From the IMG/VR virus record IMGVR_UViG_3300009503_000037, positions 1 to 58,845 of that record: a stretch of 58,845 bases of DNA, one strand, 5' to 3'. Of this stretch, positions 27,644-36,346 are shown piece by piece. The notes beneath the pieces are model-generated. The model was not told where the DNA came from. It did not search any database and saw only the letters and a list, made by a program, of their open reading frames with translations. Source of the stretch: a virus. The position numbers and the translations under genes are program-made. How positions within the stretch are numbered: the first letter of the stretch is position 1; each line of letters begins with the position of its first letter.

Positions 27644-29581
27644 ATGCCTATTTCTCCAGGTGTCTATACAAAGATTTTTGATTTATCCACTTACGTTGAA
27701 GCAGTTCCTAGTACCGTTTCTTTTCTTGCGATCTTAAGCCGCAAAGGCGAAGATAATGTCATGAAATTCGTTAGTTCTAGAAGCGAATTCGTATCAGAAT
27801 TTGGAGAACCCAATATCTTAGACTTTGGAACTAGTTATAGCCAGGGTCCCTACGTGGCTTATAATTACTTGGGAGAAAGTGGAGCTCTGTATGTCCTAAG
27901 AGTGCTCCCAAACGACGCTACCTACTCAAATCTTAGAATTAATTTAACAGAAAATACCTCGACAGACTACACCGTTTCGACCGATTCAATTTCTGGTCTA
28001 AATACCAAAAGCGAAATAGATACAAACTTGGTCTACGATGGAACCTCAGGAGTTATTCCTCTTTGTATCTTTTATCCTATTGGTAGAGGCGATGCATATA
28101 ATGCAGTAGGGATTCGCTTAACTCCGCATGCTAACCCTCTTGTTTATGGCGTTTATACACTCGACATATATGAAAGACAATCAGACGGGGACGAGGTAAT
28201 TTCTGAGTCTTTCGAGGTATCTTTCGATAAGGAAGCAATAGATTCGAGTGGGAGCTCCCTCTTTATTGAAGATGTCTTAAATACGTATTCCACTTTCTTA
28301 CGATGCAAAGTGGGAGATGCTGGCTACGAGACTATAGGAAAAATTTACGCAAAAGATATGTCTCCAGATGTTAGTGTGGTACTAACTCAAAATTCCGCCT
28401 CCATCACTGACCCAAAACAAGACTTTTCCCTTTGGGAAAGCCAAGAAACCGGACACGCTACCTATATGGTTATCTGCAAGGACTCTAGAGGTAATACTAT
28501 CTGGGGATGGTTAGGCGAGTCTGCTTCTAATGGAACCACCGTCCATGTATTTAGCACTAAGAATCTCAGCAGTGGAACTAGAGGTTGGTCTGGAGATACC
28601 ACAAATTTTGATACAACTAGCGGCGGAATAACGTACCAAGTTAAGAAGAGCTTAGCTTCGATTTCTTCAGCTTTCGTTTCTGCCACCCCGGTTCCTCTTA
28701 GAAAGGGCTCATTGGGATCTCTTCTTAATAGCAATGGGACAGTAAATACTACCGTAGCAACCCAGTTATTATCTCAGGCGTATTTGGGGGCTATTGATCC
28801 TTCAGTCCTAGATACTGAGAATTATTACTTTAACGTTATCTGGGATGCTGGTTATCCCACCGAAGTTAAAACCCAGATCGCGGCTCTAGCAAAAACTCGA
28901 AGAGATTGTATCGCCCTTCTTGATAATGGGGACAATTCGAGTTATACCACCAGTATTCAGAAAAGATCTAACGAGCATACATTTAATTCTTTCTATGTTG
29001 CCCTTTATGAGGAGTATAACAAAGTCTATGATCCATTTATTGGAAGAGACGTATGGTTTAGTCCCTTGTACCATATTAGTTACCTTCTTCCAAGAAATGA
29101 CTTGGTAGCAGAGGTCTGGTATCCAATTGCTGGTTTCAATCGAGCTTCTATTGACTCAATCAAGGAGCTTAGATTTAACCCCAGCCTCGCACAGCGAGAC
29201 CAGATGTACTTGAAGCGGTTAAACCCTATCGTAAAGTTCTTAGAAGGTTACGTGGTATGGGGACAATTAACCAGCCAAATCAAGGCCAGTGCCTTGACAG
29301 ATATTAATATTGTAAGGCTCGTTCTATATTGCAAGAGGGCCCTAGAAAGATACTGTAGGAATTTTATCTTTGAGCTCAACGACGTAATTACTTGGAACCA
29401 AGTTAAGGCTGACATAGTTGACTTTCTAGAGGATATTAAGAAAAGAAGGGGTCTGTATGATTTCTCCGTGGAAGTTGGGGCCACAGAGTATGAAAGAAAG
29501 AGGAAACAATTCCACGTTAACGTAATCTTAGAGCCTACTCGAGCAGTTGAGCAGATTAATCTCAATTTCTTCATTAAGTAA
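27644..29581 (+). CDS. Tail sheath protein (T4 gp18-like)
   Basis: 645 residues, CAAGGAGGAAAT before ATG 27644. Typical sheath start (PISPGVYTKIFDLSTYV), an early YLGESGALYVLRVLPND strand-helix motif, and the conserved C-terminal region with FYVALYEEYNKVYDPFIGRD, VWYPIAGFNRASI and the final VNVILEPTRAVEQINLNF strands that interlock neighbouring subunits. The middle (~residues 120-360) is the variable exposed domain. It marks the phage as contractile-tailed. It ends the operon and is followed by a long hairpin. Confidence 0.9.
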   Translation: MPISPGVYTKIFDLSTYVEAVPSTVSFLAILSRKGEDNVMKFVSSRSEFVSEFGEPNILDFGTSYSQGPYVAYNYLGESGALYVLRVLPNDATYSNLRINLTENTSTDYTVSTDSISGLNTKSEIDTNLVYDGTSGVIPLCIFYPIGRGDAYNAVGIRLTPHANPLVYGVYTLDIYERQSDGDEVISESFEVSFDKEAIDSSGSSLFIEDVLNTYSTFLRCKVGDAGYETIGKIYAKDMSPDVSVVLTQNSASITDPKQDFSLWESQETGHATYMVICKDSRGNTIWGWLGESASNGTTVHVFSTKNLSSGTRGWSGDTTNFDTTSGGITYQVKKSLASISSAFVSATPVPLRKGSLGSLLNSNGTVNTTVATQLLSQAYLGAIDPSVLDTENYYFNVIWDAGYPTEVKTQIAALAKTRRDCIALLDNGDNSSYTTSIQKRSNEHTFNSFYVALYEEYNKVYDPFIGRDVWFSPLYHISYLLPRNDLVAEVWYPIAGFNRASIDSIKELRFNPSLAQRDQMYLKRLNPIVKFLEGYVVWGQLTSQIKASALTDINIVRLVLYCKRALERYCRNFIFELNDVITWNQVKADIVDFLEDIKKRRGLYDFSVEVGATEYERKRKQFHVNVILEPTRAVEQINLNFFIK

Positions 29582-29598
29582 CGAAAAAAGAGAGAATC

Positions 29599-29655
29599 TT
29601 GGTCCTTGCTCACCTTTGTTTGTAAGTATAGAAGAGAGTGGTGAGCAAGGACCAA
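29599..29655 (+). other. Long hairpin after the sheath gene
   Basis: A 16-bp perfect inverted repeat (29599-29614 with 29640-29655) and 25-base loop lie 18 bases after the sheath stop. No T run follows on the + strand (an A-rich stretch follows), so it is not a textbook terminator. It may be an mRNA-stabilising or processing hairpin. Confidence 0.75.
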
Positions 29656-29686
29656 AACCAAAAAACTAGCAACGAGGACTTTAGCT

Positions 29687-30508
29687 ATGATAAGAAAGAA
29701 AATAAGAAAAGAACTAGTTGCTACAATAATTCTTATAAGTATGATATGTATCTGTTTCATTCTTCAGATACCTTCTTTAATTAGCGCTGGAGACCCAGAA
29801 AGTCAACCAGTGTCCCAATCTAGTCCACAAGCCCCTGTGCTAAAAGGCCAGTGCCCCAAAACCAAGGTAGTAGGGGATGTTTCCGATTGCTTTAGATGCC
29901 ATGTTCCAGTAACTTTTCGATTGCGAGAACCAGATCCCTTAGAACATATCAGGCTGCCTATGCCTAAGATCTATCCTCAGATAGATAAAGACGGGAACAT
30001 TGAGAAAGTGACTTGGTTCCTTGACAATATTGACTCAGAAGACGCAAGGCGCTTAATTGATTGGTGCAGATCTAGAAACATCAAACATGTAGTTATAGAA
30101 ATTCAATCCCCAGGGGGATCTCTTTTTGAGGCTTGGCGAATTGTTGGTTTAATTAGAGAAGCCCAAAAAGACATGGTTGTAGAAACCAGGTGCTATGGCT
30201 TTGCGGCAAGCGCCGGATTTCTAGTTTTAGTATCTGGATCAAAAGGCCACAGATTTGCATCTAGAACTGCCCATCTTATGTGGCACGAACTGCTGGCATT
30301 TTCTTTGTTTAAAGTGGAAACTCCAAGTAGCTCAGAAGAGACATCTAGAGTTCTAAGGAAATTTCAGGATATTGCCAATACGTACATAGCAACCAATTCA
30401 TGCAGTAAGAAAGAAGATCTAGATAATCTGATTAAGAATAAAAACTTCTGGTTGAGCGGAGAGGAAGCGCTAAAGTACTGCTTCATAGATGGGCTGATAG
30501 AAAACTGA
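29687..30508 (+). CDS. Membrane-anchored ClpP/SppA-type serine protease with CxxCH
   Basis: 273 residues. A basic start and one hydrophobic span (~10-33) give a signal anchor. C56 and CFRCH (68-72) follow. From ~95 the ClpP/crotonase fold is visible: IEIQSPGGSLFEAW (oxyanion-loop GG), FAASAGFLVL with the presumed nucleophile Ser, TAHLMWHEL with the presumed His, and EEALKYCFIDGLI with the final conserved Asp. Phage ClpP-like proteases usually act in head maturation, but this one is membrane-bound and lies after the tail operon. CxxCH could bind heme c (if exported) or metal. GAGGA precedes ATG 29687. A host-envelope proteolysis role is inference. Confidence 0.82.
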   Translation: MIRKKIRKELVATIILISMICICFILQIPSLISAGDPESQPVSQSSPQAPVLKGQCPKTKVVGDVSDCFRCHVPVTFRLREPDPLEHIRLPMPKIYPQIDKDGNIEKVTWFLDNIDSEDARRLIDWCRSRNIKHVVIEIQSPGGSLFEAWRIVGLIREAQKDMVVETRCYGFAASAGFLVLVSGSKGHRFASRTAHLMWHELLAFSLFKVETPSSSEETSRVLRKFQDIANTYIATNSCSKKEDLDNLIKNKNFWLSGEEALKYCFIDGLIEN

Positions 30509-30537
30509 GAGAGGTTCTAGTATCTCTCTTACTTTTT
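30507..30537 (+). terminator. Intrinsic terminator at the end of the ClpP-like gene
   Basis: GAGAGA (30507-30512) pairs with TCTCTC (30523-30528), followed by TTACTTTTT. It begins at the stop codon. Confidence 0.65.
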
Positions 30538-30593
30538 CGTTTCCCCTAGCATTAGAACAAAAAAATAACCCATCCATACCCTCCTTTCCTAGA

Positions 30594-30626
30594 GGGGAGA
30601 GAGCCCCTTCTTTGAGCTCTCTCCCC
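30594..30626. terminator. Hairpin between convergent operons, probable terminator
   Basis: An 11-bp perfect stem (30594-30604 with 30616-30626) and 11-base loop, followed by a T-rich stretch (30631-30648). It lies in the 265-base gap between the + strand ClpP-like gene and the end of the long minus-strand operon. The remaining gap (30627-30773) is AT-rich with no gene seen. Confidence 0.65.
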
Positions 30627-30773
30627 ACAACCTTTCATTTTATTTTCCTAAGAAAATTAGCATAGCAAAAATTAGACCTCAAAATCACGCCTTTTTGATA
30701 TCGAAATATGGAATTCGGAACTTATCTTGGTAACAATTTTGCTACAAATGTACAAAAAAATAACTTAAATTTG

Positions 30774-31454
30774 TCACAATGAGACAATCTCAAAAGACTC
30801 ACTAATAAAGGAATACAGAGATAAGGAAGATTCGTTCTTTTTTTCTTGTTCCTTAGAGCTATTAGGATCAAAAGAAAGAGGAGGAGAGGAAGGAAGGGAA
30901 GAATCTAAAGAGGAAAGCAAATCTTCCTCCTCTTTTTCTGGTAATAAAGAGGGAGAAGGAAGATCTTTCTTTCTAGAAGAACTCTTCTTTTTTATTGCTC
31001 CACCCAAGAGAATAGCCTCAAGCATCGTAGGATTAAAACAAGTCTCTAAACACTCACACTCATAGCTTTTTAGAAGAGGAAACTTAGATTCAATCTTTTC
31101 AATAATATCCTTCGCTTTCCTACTCTTGGTATAATAGACTGAGTTCCTAGTAAGATTGAGTTTCAAGATACAATGCTTTAAGAAAACAAGCAAATCCTGT
31201 TTATCAAGCTCCCAAAGTGAAGTCCCAGAATGATTAAAACAACCATTCAAAAAGTAATTGAACTCTCCATTCTTAAGAAACAATTTAATGAGATACGTAT
31301 TTGTGATCCTAGAATCTTTCTTAATATGAGATGGAACCGGAGCATCTTCTCTGGAAAATAACCAGTCTATAACATCTTTGAATACATTTCCAGATAGTAC
31401 GCTCCTACTAAATACACCATCTGCAATTTGCTGAGATAGACTACTTAGATCCAT
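30774..31454 (-). CDS. Hypothetical protein with Ser/Lys/Glu-rich tail
   Basis: 226 residues. The N-terminal ~150 residues look folded and helical (FSRSVLSGNVFKDVIDWLF, LLVFLKHCILKLNL) with five Cys. After KKKSSSRKK the tail is low-complexity Ser/Pro/Glu/Leu. The start overlaps the end of the upstream glycosyltransferase by 14 bases. Function unknown; last gene of the minus-strand operon. Confidence 0.7.
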   Translation of the reverse strand: MDLSSLSQQIADGVFSRSVLSGNVFKDVIDWLFSREDAPVPSHIKKDSRITNTYLIKLFLKNGEFNYFLNGCFNHSGTSLWELDKQDLLVFLKHCILKLNLTRNSVYYTKSRKAKDIIEKIESKFPLLKSYECECLETCFNPTMLEAILLGGAIKKKSSSRKKDLPSPSLLPEKEEEDLLSSLDSSLPSSPPLSFDPNSSKEQEKKNESSLSLYSFISESFEIVSL

Positions 31455-32478
31455 TCTTCAAGAATTCTCCAATTGTACTAGAAACAAAGTGGTAGAATGA
31501 AGAACACCTCGAAGTTACATCCAAGTCTTCTAGACGTAACCGAAATTGACTTGGATCTCTCTGTACTAATTTGATCTTAGAAATTAGTTCATCTACACTA
31601 TCATAAAGGTTCGATGAGGGAAGAATTTCCGGGTAAGAAAACTTATTTGGAGCCAACGGAATAGCGCCTCCAAGAATAGCATCTATTATCTGGTAACCAA
31701 ATGTTTCTTCCTTGCTTGTAGATAGAACGATGAGGCACTTAGAAATAAAATCATAGTACTGATTCCAGGTTGTAGCATTTGGTCGAATAATCTTACAACC
31801 AATCTCCCTTTGGACTCGTTTCTCTACTCTTTTTGTAACTTTTTGCATGCATGGTCTAGCTAGAGACGCGATAGTAATCGGCCGATCTGAATTTCGCTGT
31901 CTTTCCGTAAGTTTTGATCTACTTCCCGCTACATAAGATGGAGGAAAAGGCACTCCTGATACAAAGATTTCTGTATTAACACGGCCTTTTTCCAAAAGTT
32001 TGTTTCTATGATACTCAGATCCTACAAAAACACCATTACACATCTCAAGGATTTGTTTCTCGTAAGCAAATTTCCTCTTTCTTATTCCAGAGAAAATATC
32101 ATATCGATTCAAACTAGTGGCGTGGCAGAAAGCAAAAACATAATCCGGCCTACCATGAAATAGCAAAGCAGGAAAGATTCCAGGATAACTAATATCAGTT
32201 AGAAAAAGAATATCATCTTGTCTAAGATAAAAGTAATCTTCAAGCATCTTCGCTTCCCACTGAATAGATGCTTTCTGGGGAGAAAATTCAACGGAATACT
32301 CCCCAAAACACTCGCCAAACGGAAAGCAAGAATCAACAGGTCCCAATATCTCAACTTGTGAGAAATAGTTAGAAAACTTAGTTCTAAACTCCTTTATCCA
32401 CCATTCTTGGTATCTTAGTTTGGCTGGAAACTGAGGAGCAATAACTAATCGTCTAGGAATTTTCTTCTTTGATACCAT
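31441..32478 (-). CDS. GT-B (GT4-like) glycosyltransferase
   Basis: 345 residues, GAGGAAG site before ATG 32478. The C-terminal half has the GT4 donor-site pattern: ITIASLARPCMQKV near 200, then LSTSKEETFGYQIIDAILGGAIPLAPNKFSYPEIL near 255-290 with the E-x7-E-type region. The N-terminal half (FAFCHATSLNRYDIF, VFVGSEYHRNKLLEKG) matches the acceptor domain. It overlaps the upstream PIG-L deacetylase gene by 34 bases. GT4 plus PIG-L pairs make mycothiol, bacillithiol or GlcN-containing glycans in bacteria. Here modification of virion or host glycans is equally possible. Confidence 0.82.
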   Translation of the reverse strand: MVSKKKIPRRLVIAPQFPAKLRYQEWWIKEFRTKFSNYFSQVEILGPVDSCFPFGECFGEYSVEFSPQKASIQWEAKMLEDYFYLRQDDILFLTDISYPGIFPALLFHGRPDYVFAFCHATSLNRYDIFSGIRKRKFAYEKQILEMCNGVFVGSEYHRNKLLEKGRVNTEIFVSGVPFPPSYVAGSRSKLTERQRNSDRPITIASLARPCMQKVTKRVEKRVQREIGCKIIRPNATTWNQYYDFISKCLIVLSTSKEETFGYQIIDAILGGAIPLAPNKFSYPEILPSSNLYDSVDELISKIKLVQRDPSQFRLRLEDLDVTSRCSSFYHFVSSTIGEFLKNGSK

Positions 32479-33023
32479 CTGACTTCCTCCATATAGCTCT
32501 CGAATAGAATATACTTCTTTTCATATCGCCATAAATCTTTCTGGCTCGGATAGACTAAGTTTAAAATTCTTTCTTTCTTAGAACTTATATCAGAAGGAAG
32601 CTCAGATAAAAATGGAGATTGCATACTAGTTGAGTAAAAGATTAAAGACGAGTTGTCTAAGTACTTAGAGACAAAATGTCTACAAAATGATCCTACAAAT
32701 TTATGCAGTGGGTGGTGCTCAGAATAAGGATCTGGAGCTAGGACCATACTAGGTTCCCATTCCATAAGAACTCTTCCCAATTTTACCTCAAGCAAATCGT
32801 CACTGTAGAAATACGTTTGCTCAATGGTAGAAAAAATAGATATAGGTACGTGCTCCTCTAGTATAGGAACTAAGTTCTTACTTTCTAGAATTCTAGACTC
32901 ATTTTTTGAATCACAATAAGAAATGAGAATTTCATTTCCTTCCTTCTGACACAAATTATACAAAGCTGAGAAACAACCAATTAGTTCGTCATCACAATGG
33001 GGAGAGCAAATTAGAACTTTCAT
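32445..33023 (-). CDS. PIG-L/LmbE-family N-deacetylase
   Basis: 192 residues from ATG 33023, chosen for the AGAGGG site 5 bases upstream; a TTG at 33053 overlaps the preceding stop and has no site. SPHCDDELIGC (residues 8-18) is the family's zinc-binding PHxDDE motif with Cys in the variable place, and EHHPLHKF carries the distal His pair. The family removes acetyl groups from GlcNAc-type substrates. Coupled by overlap to a GT4-like enzyme downstream. Confidence 0.85.
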   Translation of the reverse strand: MKVLICSPHCDDELIGCFSALYNLCQKEGNEILISYCDSKNESRILESKNLVPILEEHVPISIFSTIEQTYFYSDDLLEVKLGRVLMEWEPSMVLAPDPYSEHHPLHKFVGSFCRHFVSKYLDNSSLIFYSTSMQSPFLSELPSDISSKKERILNLVYPSQKDLWRYEKKYILFESYMEEVRWYQRRKFLDD

Positions 33024-33049
33024 TTTTCCCTCTACTGCTCCCATCTTTT

Positions 33050-33433
33050 TCAAATATGGGGCAAGATGTTTAGAATTGAATAGAACTCATCCCTACAAGC
33101 TTTGTGAACCATGAAATCTCCATACAAAGAACTAATCGCACATTTATCAACATAGTAAAATACAGCCACTCCCTCAACAGATCCCTTCGATTCTTCATGA
33201 TAGTACTTAACAATAGTATCTAATAGACTACCAACAAGGTTCCTACAAGCTTGAAGATCTTTATCGATACTCTCTGGAGAAACAGAACTAAGGGTATTCC
33301 AGACCAATTCATCTAAGTCACCAAGATCCGAATCACAAATAATTCCAACAAATAAGGGCCACCCAAAGGCCTGATATTTCCTAACGAGCAATGGGGAGTA
33401 ATTTTTCTCAATCAATCTCGTTCTAACCGACAT
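33050..33433 (-). CDS. Hypothetical protein
   Basis: 127 residues with AAAGGAGG before ATG 33433. No motif recognised; contains GWPLFVGIICDSDLGDLDELV and a C-terminal CRDEFYSIL helix. It ends 26 bases before the PIG-L start and is probably in the same transcript. Confidence 0.72.
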   Translation of the reverse strand: MSVRTRLIEKNYSPLLVRKYQAFGWPLFVGIICDSDLGDLDELVWNTLSSVSPESIDKDLQACRNLVGSLLDTIVKYYHEESKGSVEGVAVFYYVDKCAISSLYGDFMVHKACRDEFYSILNILPHI

Positions 33434-33562
33434 GATTTCAATCCTCCTTTCTTGAACATTTTTTCTTTTTTCTCATCCTCCCTTTTCTTCTCTATGGTTT
33501 ATGTTCTAAGTAGAAAAGATGAGATCTTACCGGAACAAACAAAAAAATAATACACATTCACC

Positions 33563-33910
33563 CTACTTTTTTACTTTAGTATTAGGGAGGAATTTGGCGG
33601 TGCAATACACGCCGCTCCCCCCTCCCCCTAGTAGTCCCCCTAGACATAAATCAATCGGTAATAAGTATCTATTTCTGGTTCTGGTAGTGGGGTCGAATTT
33701 AGTAAATATACAATTCTTAACAAAAATCGTTTCCCCAGCTAATCCAAAACAAACCAGAATCGAAATACAAACTAAAAAGTACTTTACTAATCTAGGTATA
33801 TTAGAACAAATCACACCTGTTAAAATTGTCAGAATACAAGCTATTACTATAAGTAACTTATTATGAGTGAACCAAATCATATACAATAAGTTCCAGAAAA
33901 CAGGTATCAA
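33563..33910 (-). CDS. Possible small membrane protein
   Basis: 115 residues from TTG 33910, two hydrophobic spans (LLIVIACILTILTGVIC and YFLVCISILVCFGLAG) and a Gly-rich loop near the C-terminus. The ribosome binding site is weak. A 115-residue + strand frame at 33519-33866 overlaps it but is Pro/Thr-rich and against the direction of all neighbours, so the minus-strand frame is preferred. If neither is real, 33434-33940 is a 500-base gap. Confidence 0.45.
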   Translation of the reverse strand: MIPVFWNLLYMIWFTHNKLLIVIACILTILTGVICSNIPRLVKYFLVCISILVCFGLAGETIFVKNCIFTKFDPTTRTRNRYLLPIDLCLGGLLGGGGSGVYCTAKFLPNTKVKK

Positions 33911-33940
33911 GGTAGCGCTCTTCGTTTTTCAAAAAGTCTA

Positions 33941-34858
33941 TTATTCCTCCCTATAGCCACCTGCGAATCCTCTTTCGTAATTAAAATACGGATTCTGAAA
34001 ACCCATTGCTAAGAAGTAATCGATTTGTTCCTTATTTGCAAACTGCAATACATACTTCTTGAGTCCTGCTTTGCCCTTCTCCTCTAGAGGCCCAGCAAGA
34101 ATGGCCTCCCCAACTCTTGCCCCAGCTTCGGGCAGCTCGGGAATGACCTCTCCTCGGAGGTCTCTAATATTTGGCCCAATAATGGGGGCGGATTTGATCT
34201 TACTAATCGCAAACCTGACTTTGCTAATTAGATCAGTTACAGGGACTTTCTGGAATTCAGCCCTAATCTGAAGCCTCCAACTCATCAATTGGTCCGGGTC
34301 TACTCCCGGACACTCACCTCGGTAAGCCGCCCCGAGGCAATGATCAGCCGCCATTGCAAACTTAAAATCATCACATATTCGATAATAATTCCTTGACTTG
34401 TCTCTAATTAACCAACAATCATTACAAAACACTAGCGGCTGGGGGAATGACAAATCTGGAATCAAAACAAATCCTACGTCTGCTAGTTTGTTAAATGTAA
34501 ACATTTCAGACAAATGCAACAAGAATTGTCCCAACGAACTCCCTCGAACGAATTCTGAAGGCCCATATTCTGAGCCTGGATCCCCAGGCTCGTGGTGATC
34601 AATTGTAACGATTTTTGGAAGAGAGAAATAAGATTTGAACTTTAGAGGGACTCTGCACTCAACTTGTATGATTTCATAATAATCATTCGTAATCTCAATT
34701 GGATCGGAATCTTTGGCCTGACTGGGACTTACTCTCTGATTGCCCTTTCGGGCATACAATATTGGCATTCCTAGTAATCTACATACTTGCTCGATTCTAA
34801 ACATTTCGGGGTCTGGTGCCCCAAGTAGAACGAGGATCTTTTTGTCGATGTTATTCAT
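33941..34858 (-). CDS. DHH-motif protein (phosphoesterase-like)
   Basis: 305 residues. KIVTIDHHEPGDPG carries a DHH motif in a context like DHH-family phosphoesterases, and MAADHCLGAAYRGECPGVDPDQLM is a second strongly patterned block. The usual N-terminal HxDxDG metal motif and the C-terminal DHHA1 GGGH motif are not seen, so catalysis may differ from RecJ/NrnA. The N-terminus (KILVLLGAPDPEMFRIEQVCRLLG) looks like a nucleotide-type beta-alpha start. AAGGAGGG precedes ATG 34858. It lies downstream of the RavA/ViaA-like genes. Confidence 0.7.
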   Translation of the reverse strand: MNNIDKKILVLLGAPDPEMFRIEQVCRLLGMPILYARKGNQRVSPSQAKDSDPIEITNDYYEIIQVECRVPLKFKSYFSLPKIVTIDHHEPGDPGSEYGPSEFVRGSSLGQFLLHLSEMFTFNKLADVGFVLIPDLSFPQPLVFCNDCWLIRDKSRNYYRICDDFKFAMAADHCLGAAYRGECPGVDPDQLMSWRLQIRAEFQKVPVTDLISKVRFAISKIKSAPIIGPNIRDLRGEVIPELPEAGARVGEAILAGPLEEKGKAGLKKYVLQFANKEQIDYFLAMGFQNPYFNYERGFAGGYREE

Positions 34859-34902
34859 GCTCCCTCCTTTTTCTTTTTTGCTTTTTTGTTTTTCTTATTG
34901 TT

Positions 34903-36336
34903 CTAATCGATAGCCTTAAACAATTCCATCGTTACTTGGTCCGAATCCTCATTAAACGAATTGACTCTAAGAACCAAGTCTGAGATCTCAACTAATTGGT
35001 TATTAGAATAGCCTCGAATTATAATTGTTGCGAGTTTAGTTTTAGTTTCTTGTTTCCATTGACTAAAATCAGATTGAAACTGGGAAGAAATAGAACATTC
35101 TCCATCCGTAATAAATACGATATCATTCTTCTTACTGTTAGATATGTATTCTTTAGCCTTACTTAGGGGCATTTCAAAATCGGTGCCCCCACCAAAGAAG
35201 AATGATGAAAAATCAAGGATCATTTCAGTAACATTCGGAGTATCTTTTCTAATTGGACCAACTGAATAGAACTCCGACTTACTTCCAAACTGAGATAAGA
35301 CAATTTCTCGATTCTCCTCAAATGCCAATTGAATCAAGGCTAGAACGGTAGCCTTGGACCAAATTTCTTTGGCTCCTTCCATAGAGCCAGATCCATCTAC
35401 TAGAACATAGATTGGCCCCTTGGATTCTGGTTGGGGCAATTTTGTCCCATACATTAGCAATTGATTTTCAATGAACTTTCTCTTAAATACTTTCTTCAAT
35501 TCCGGTCTTTTCAAAAAGACCAGTTCTACTGGAAGGACTCGGGATAAGTCATTCCCGAATTCCAACGTTGTAATCTCTCCAGAAGAATGACGAACTTTAT
35601 TCTTTCGAATACTTGAGAGTATTCTACGATAACGACCTAATTTTTCAGATAGTTCTTTTAGTTTGTTATTTCTTCGCAATTTTTGAACTATCTTTAGTTT
35701 CTCCTCAATACTGGTTTGAGTTATTTGACCGGGTTCACGGCCAAATGACATAGCTTCAATTCTATCTAATTCTTCGTTAGTTTCTTGAATAGATTTCCTA
35801 ATAGCAGTCCTAATTGCTCCCTCATCAATCGAGGGGGCTTGCATTTGGTCATATTCTTGTTTTAGCTGACTATATTGACTTTGAATACTCTGGGCCAGTG
35901 GTGAATTCGCCTTCCCAGATTCAGACAATGTCTGGAACATTGAATTTAACTCCTCTAGTTGGTCTTCGTACTGTTTCAATTTCCGGATTTGCTCTTCAGA
36001 CTCCTCAGGAATTCTAAGTAATTCTATCATATTGCTTAAAGAAATTGCGGAAGCGAACTCATCTAGTACTGTTTTCGTTCTAATTTGTTTCCATTCTTTT
36101 AGGTCAAACAATTGGTCAAGAATCGTTTTGTTCACGGATAAAGACTTGGGTATCTGCTTGATCTCTCGAATCTTGGGACTAACTTTATACAATGACGCAA
36201 ATATATCTTCCACTAGGGGTTCCCAGTGGGGAGTCCTTTGGGATTGGAGACAATTAGCAACCACTTCAAATTCTTTGACGTGATTGAAATACATTTTATC
36301 TAATTTGCTCAATTCGAGAAGGTTGTTTTCTCCCAT
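34903..36336 (-). CDS. VWA-domain protein (ViaA-like)
   Basis: 477 residues from ATG 36336, four bases after AGGAGGTG; an upstream ATG lacks a site. The first ~290 residues are helical. The C-terminal VWA domain has the MIDAS motif YVLVDGSGSM, the later Thr in FFGGGTDFEMPL and the acidic IVFITDGECS strand. Helical N-terminus plus C-terminal VWA, similar length (483 in E. coli) and position next to a MoxR AAA+ gene match ViaA of the RavA-ViaA pair, which acts with respiratory Fe-S enzymes and membrane lipids in bacteria. Gene order here is ATPase, small protein, VWA. Phage function unknown. Confidence 0.85.
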   Translation of the reverse strand: MGENNLLELSKLDKMYFNHVKEFEVVANCLQSQRTPHWEPLVEDIFASLYKVSPKIREIKQIPKSLSVNKTILDQLFDLKEWKQIRTKTVLDEFASAISLSNMIELLRIPEESEEQIRKLKQYEDQLEELNSMFQTLSESGKANSPLAQSIQSQYSQLKQEYDQMQAPSIDEGAIRTAIRKSIQETNEELDRIEAMSFGREPGQITQTSIEEKLKIVQKLRRNNKLKELSEKLGRYRRILSSIRKNKVRHSSGEITTLEFGNDLSRVLPVELVFLKRPELKKVFKRKFIENQLLMYGTKLPQPESKGPIYVLVDGSGSMEGAKEIWSKATVLALIQLAFEENREIVLSQFGSKSEFYSVGPIRKDTPNVTEMILDFSSFFFGGGTDFEMPLSKAKEYISNSKKNDIVFITDGECSISSQFQSDFSQWKQETKTKLATIIIRGYSNNQLVEISDLVLRVNSFNEDSDQVTMELFKAID

Positions 36337-36346
36337 GCTGCACCTC

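Noticed and set aside
29599-29655. Classical rho-independent terminator after the sheath gene
   Set aside because: The stem is strong but no T run follows on the + strand, so it is listed only as a hairpin.
33519-33866. 115-residue + strand frame overlapping the minus-strand membrane frame
   Set aside because: Pro-rich and low-complexity with no ribosome binding site, opposite to every neighbour; treated as a shadow.
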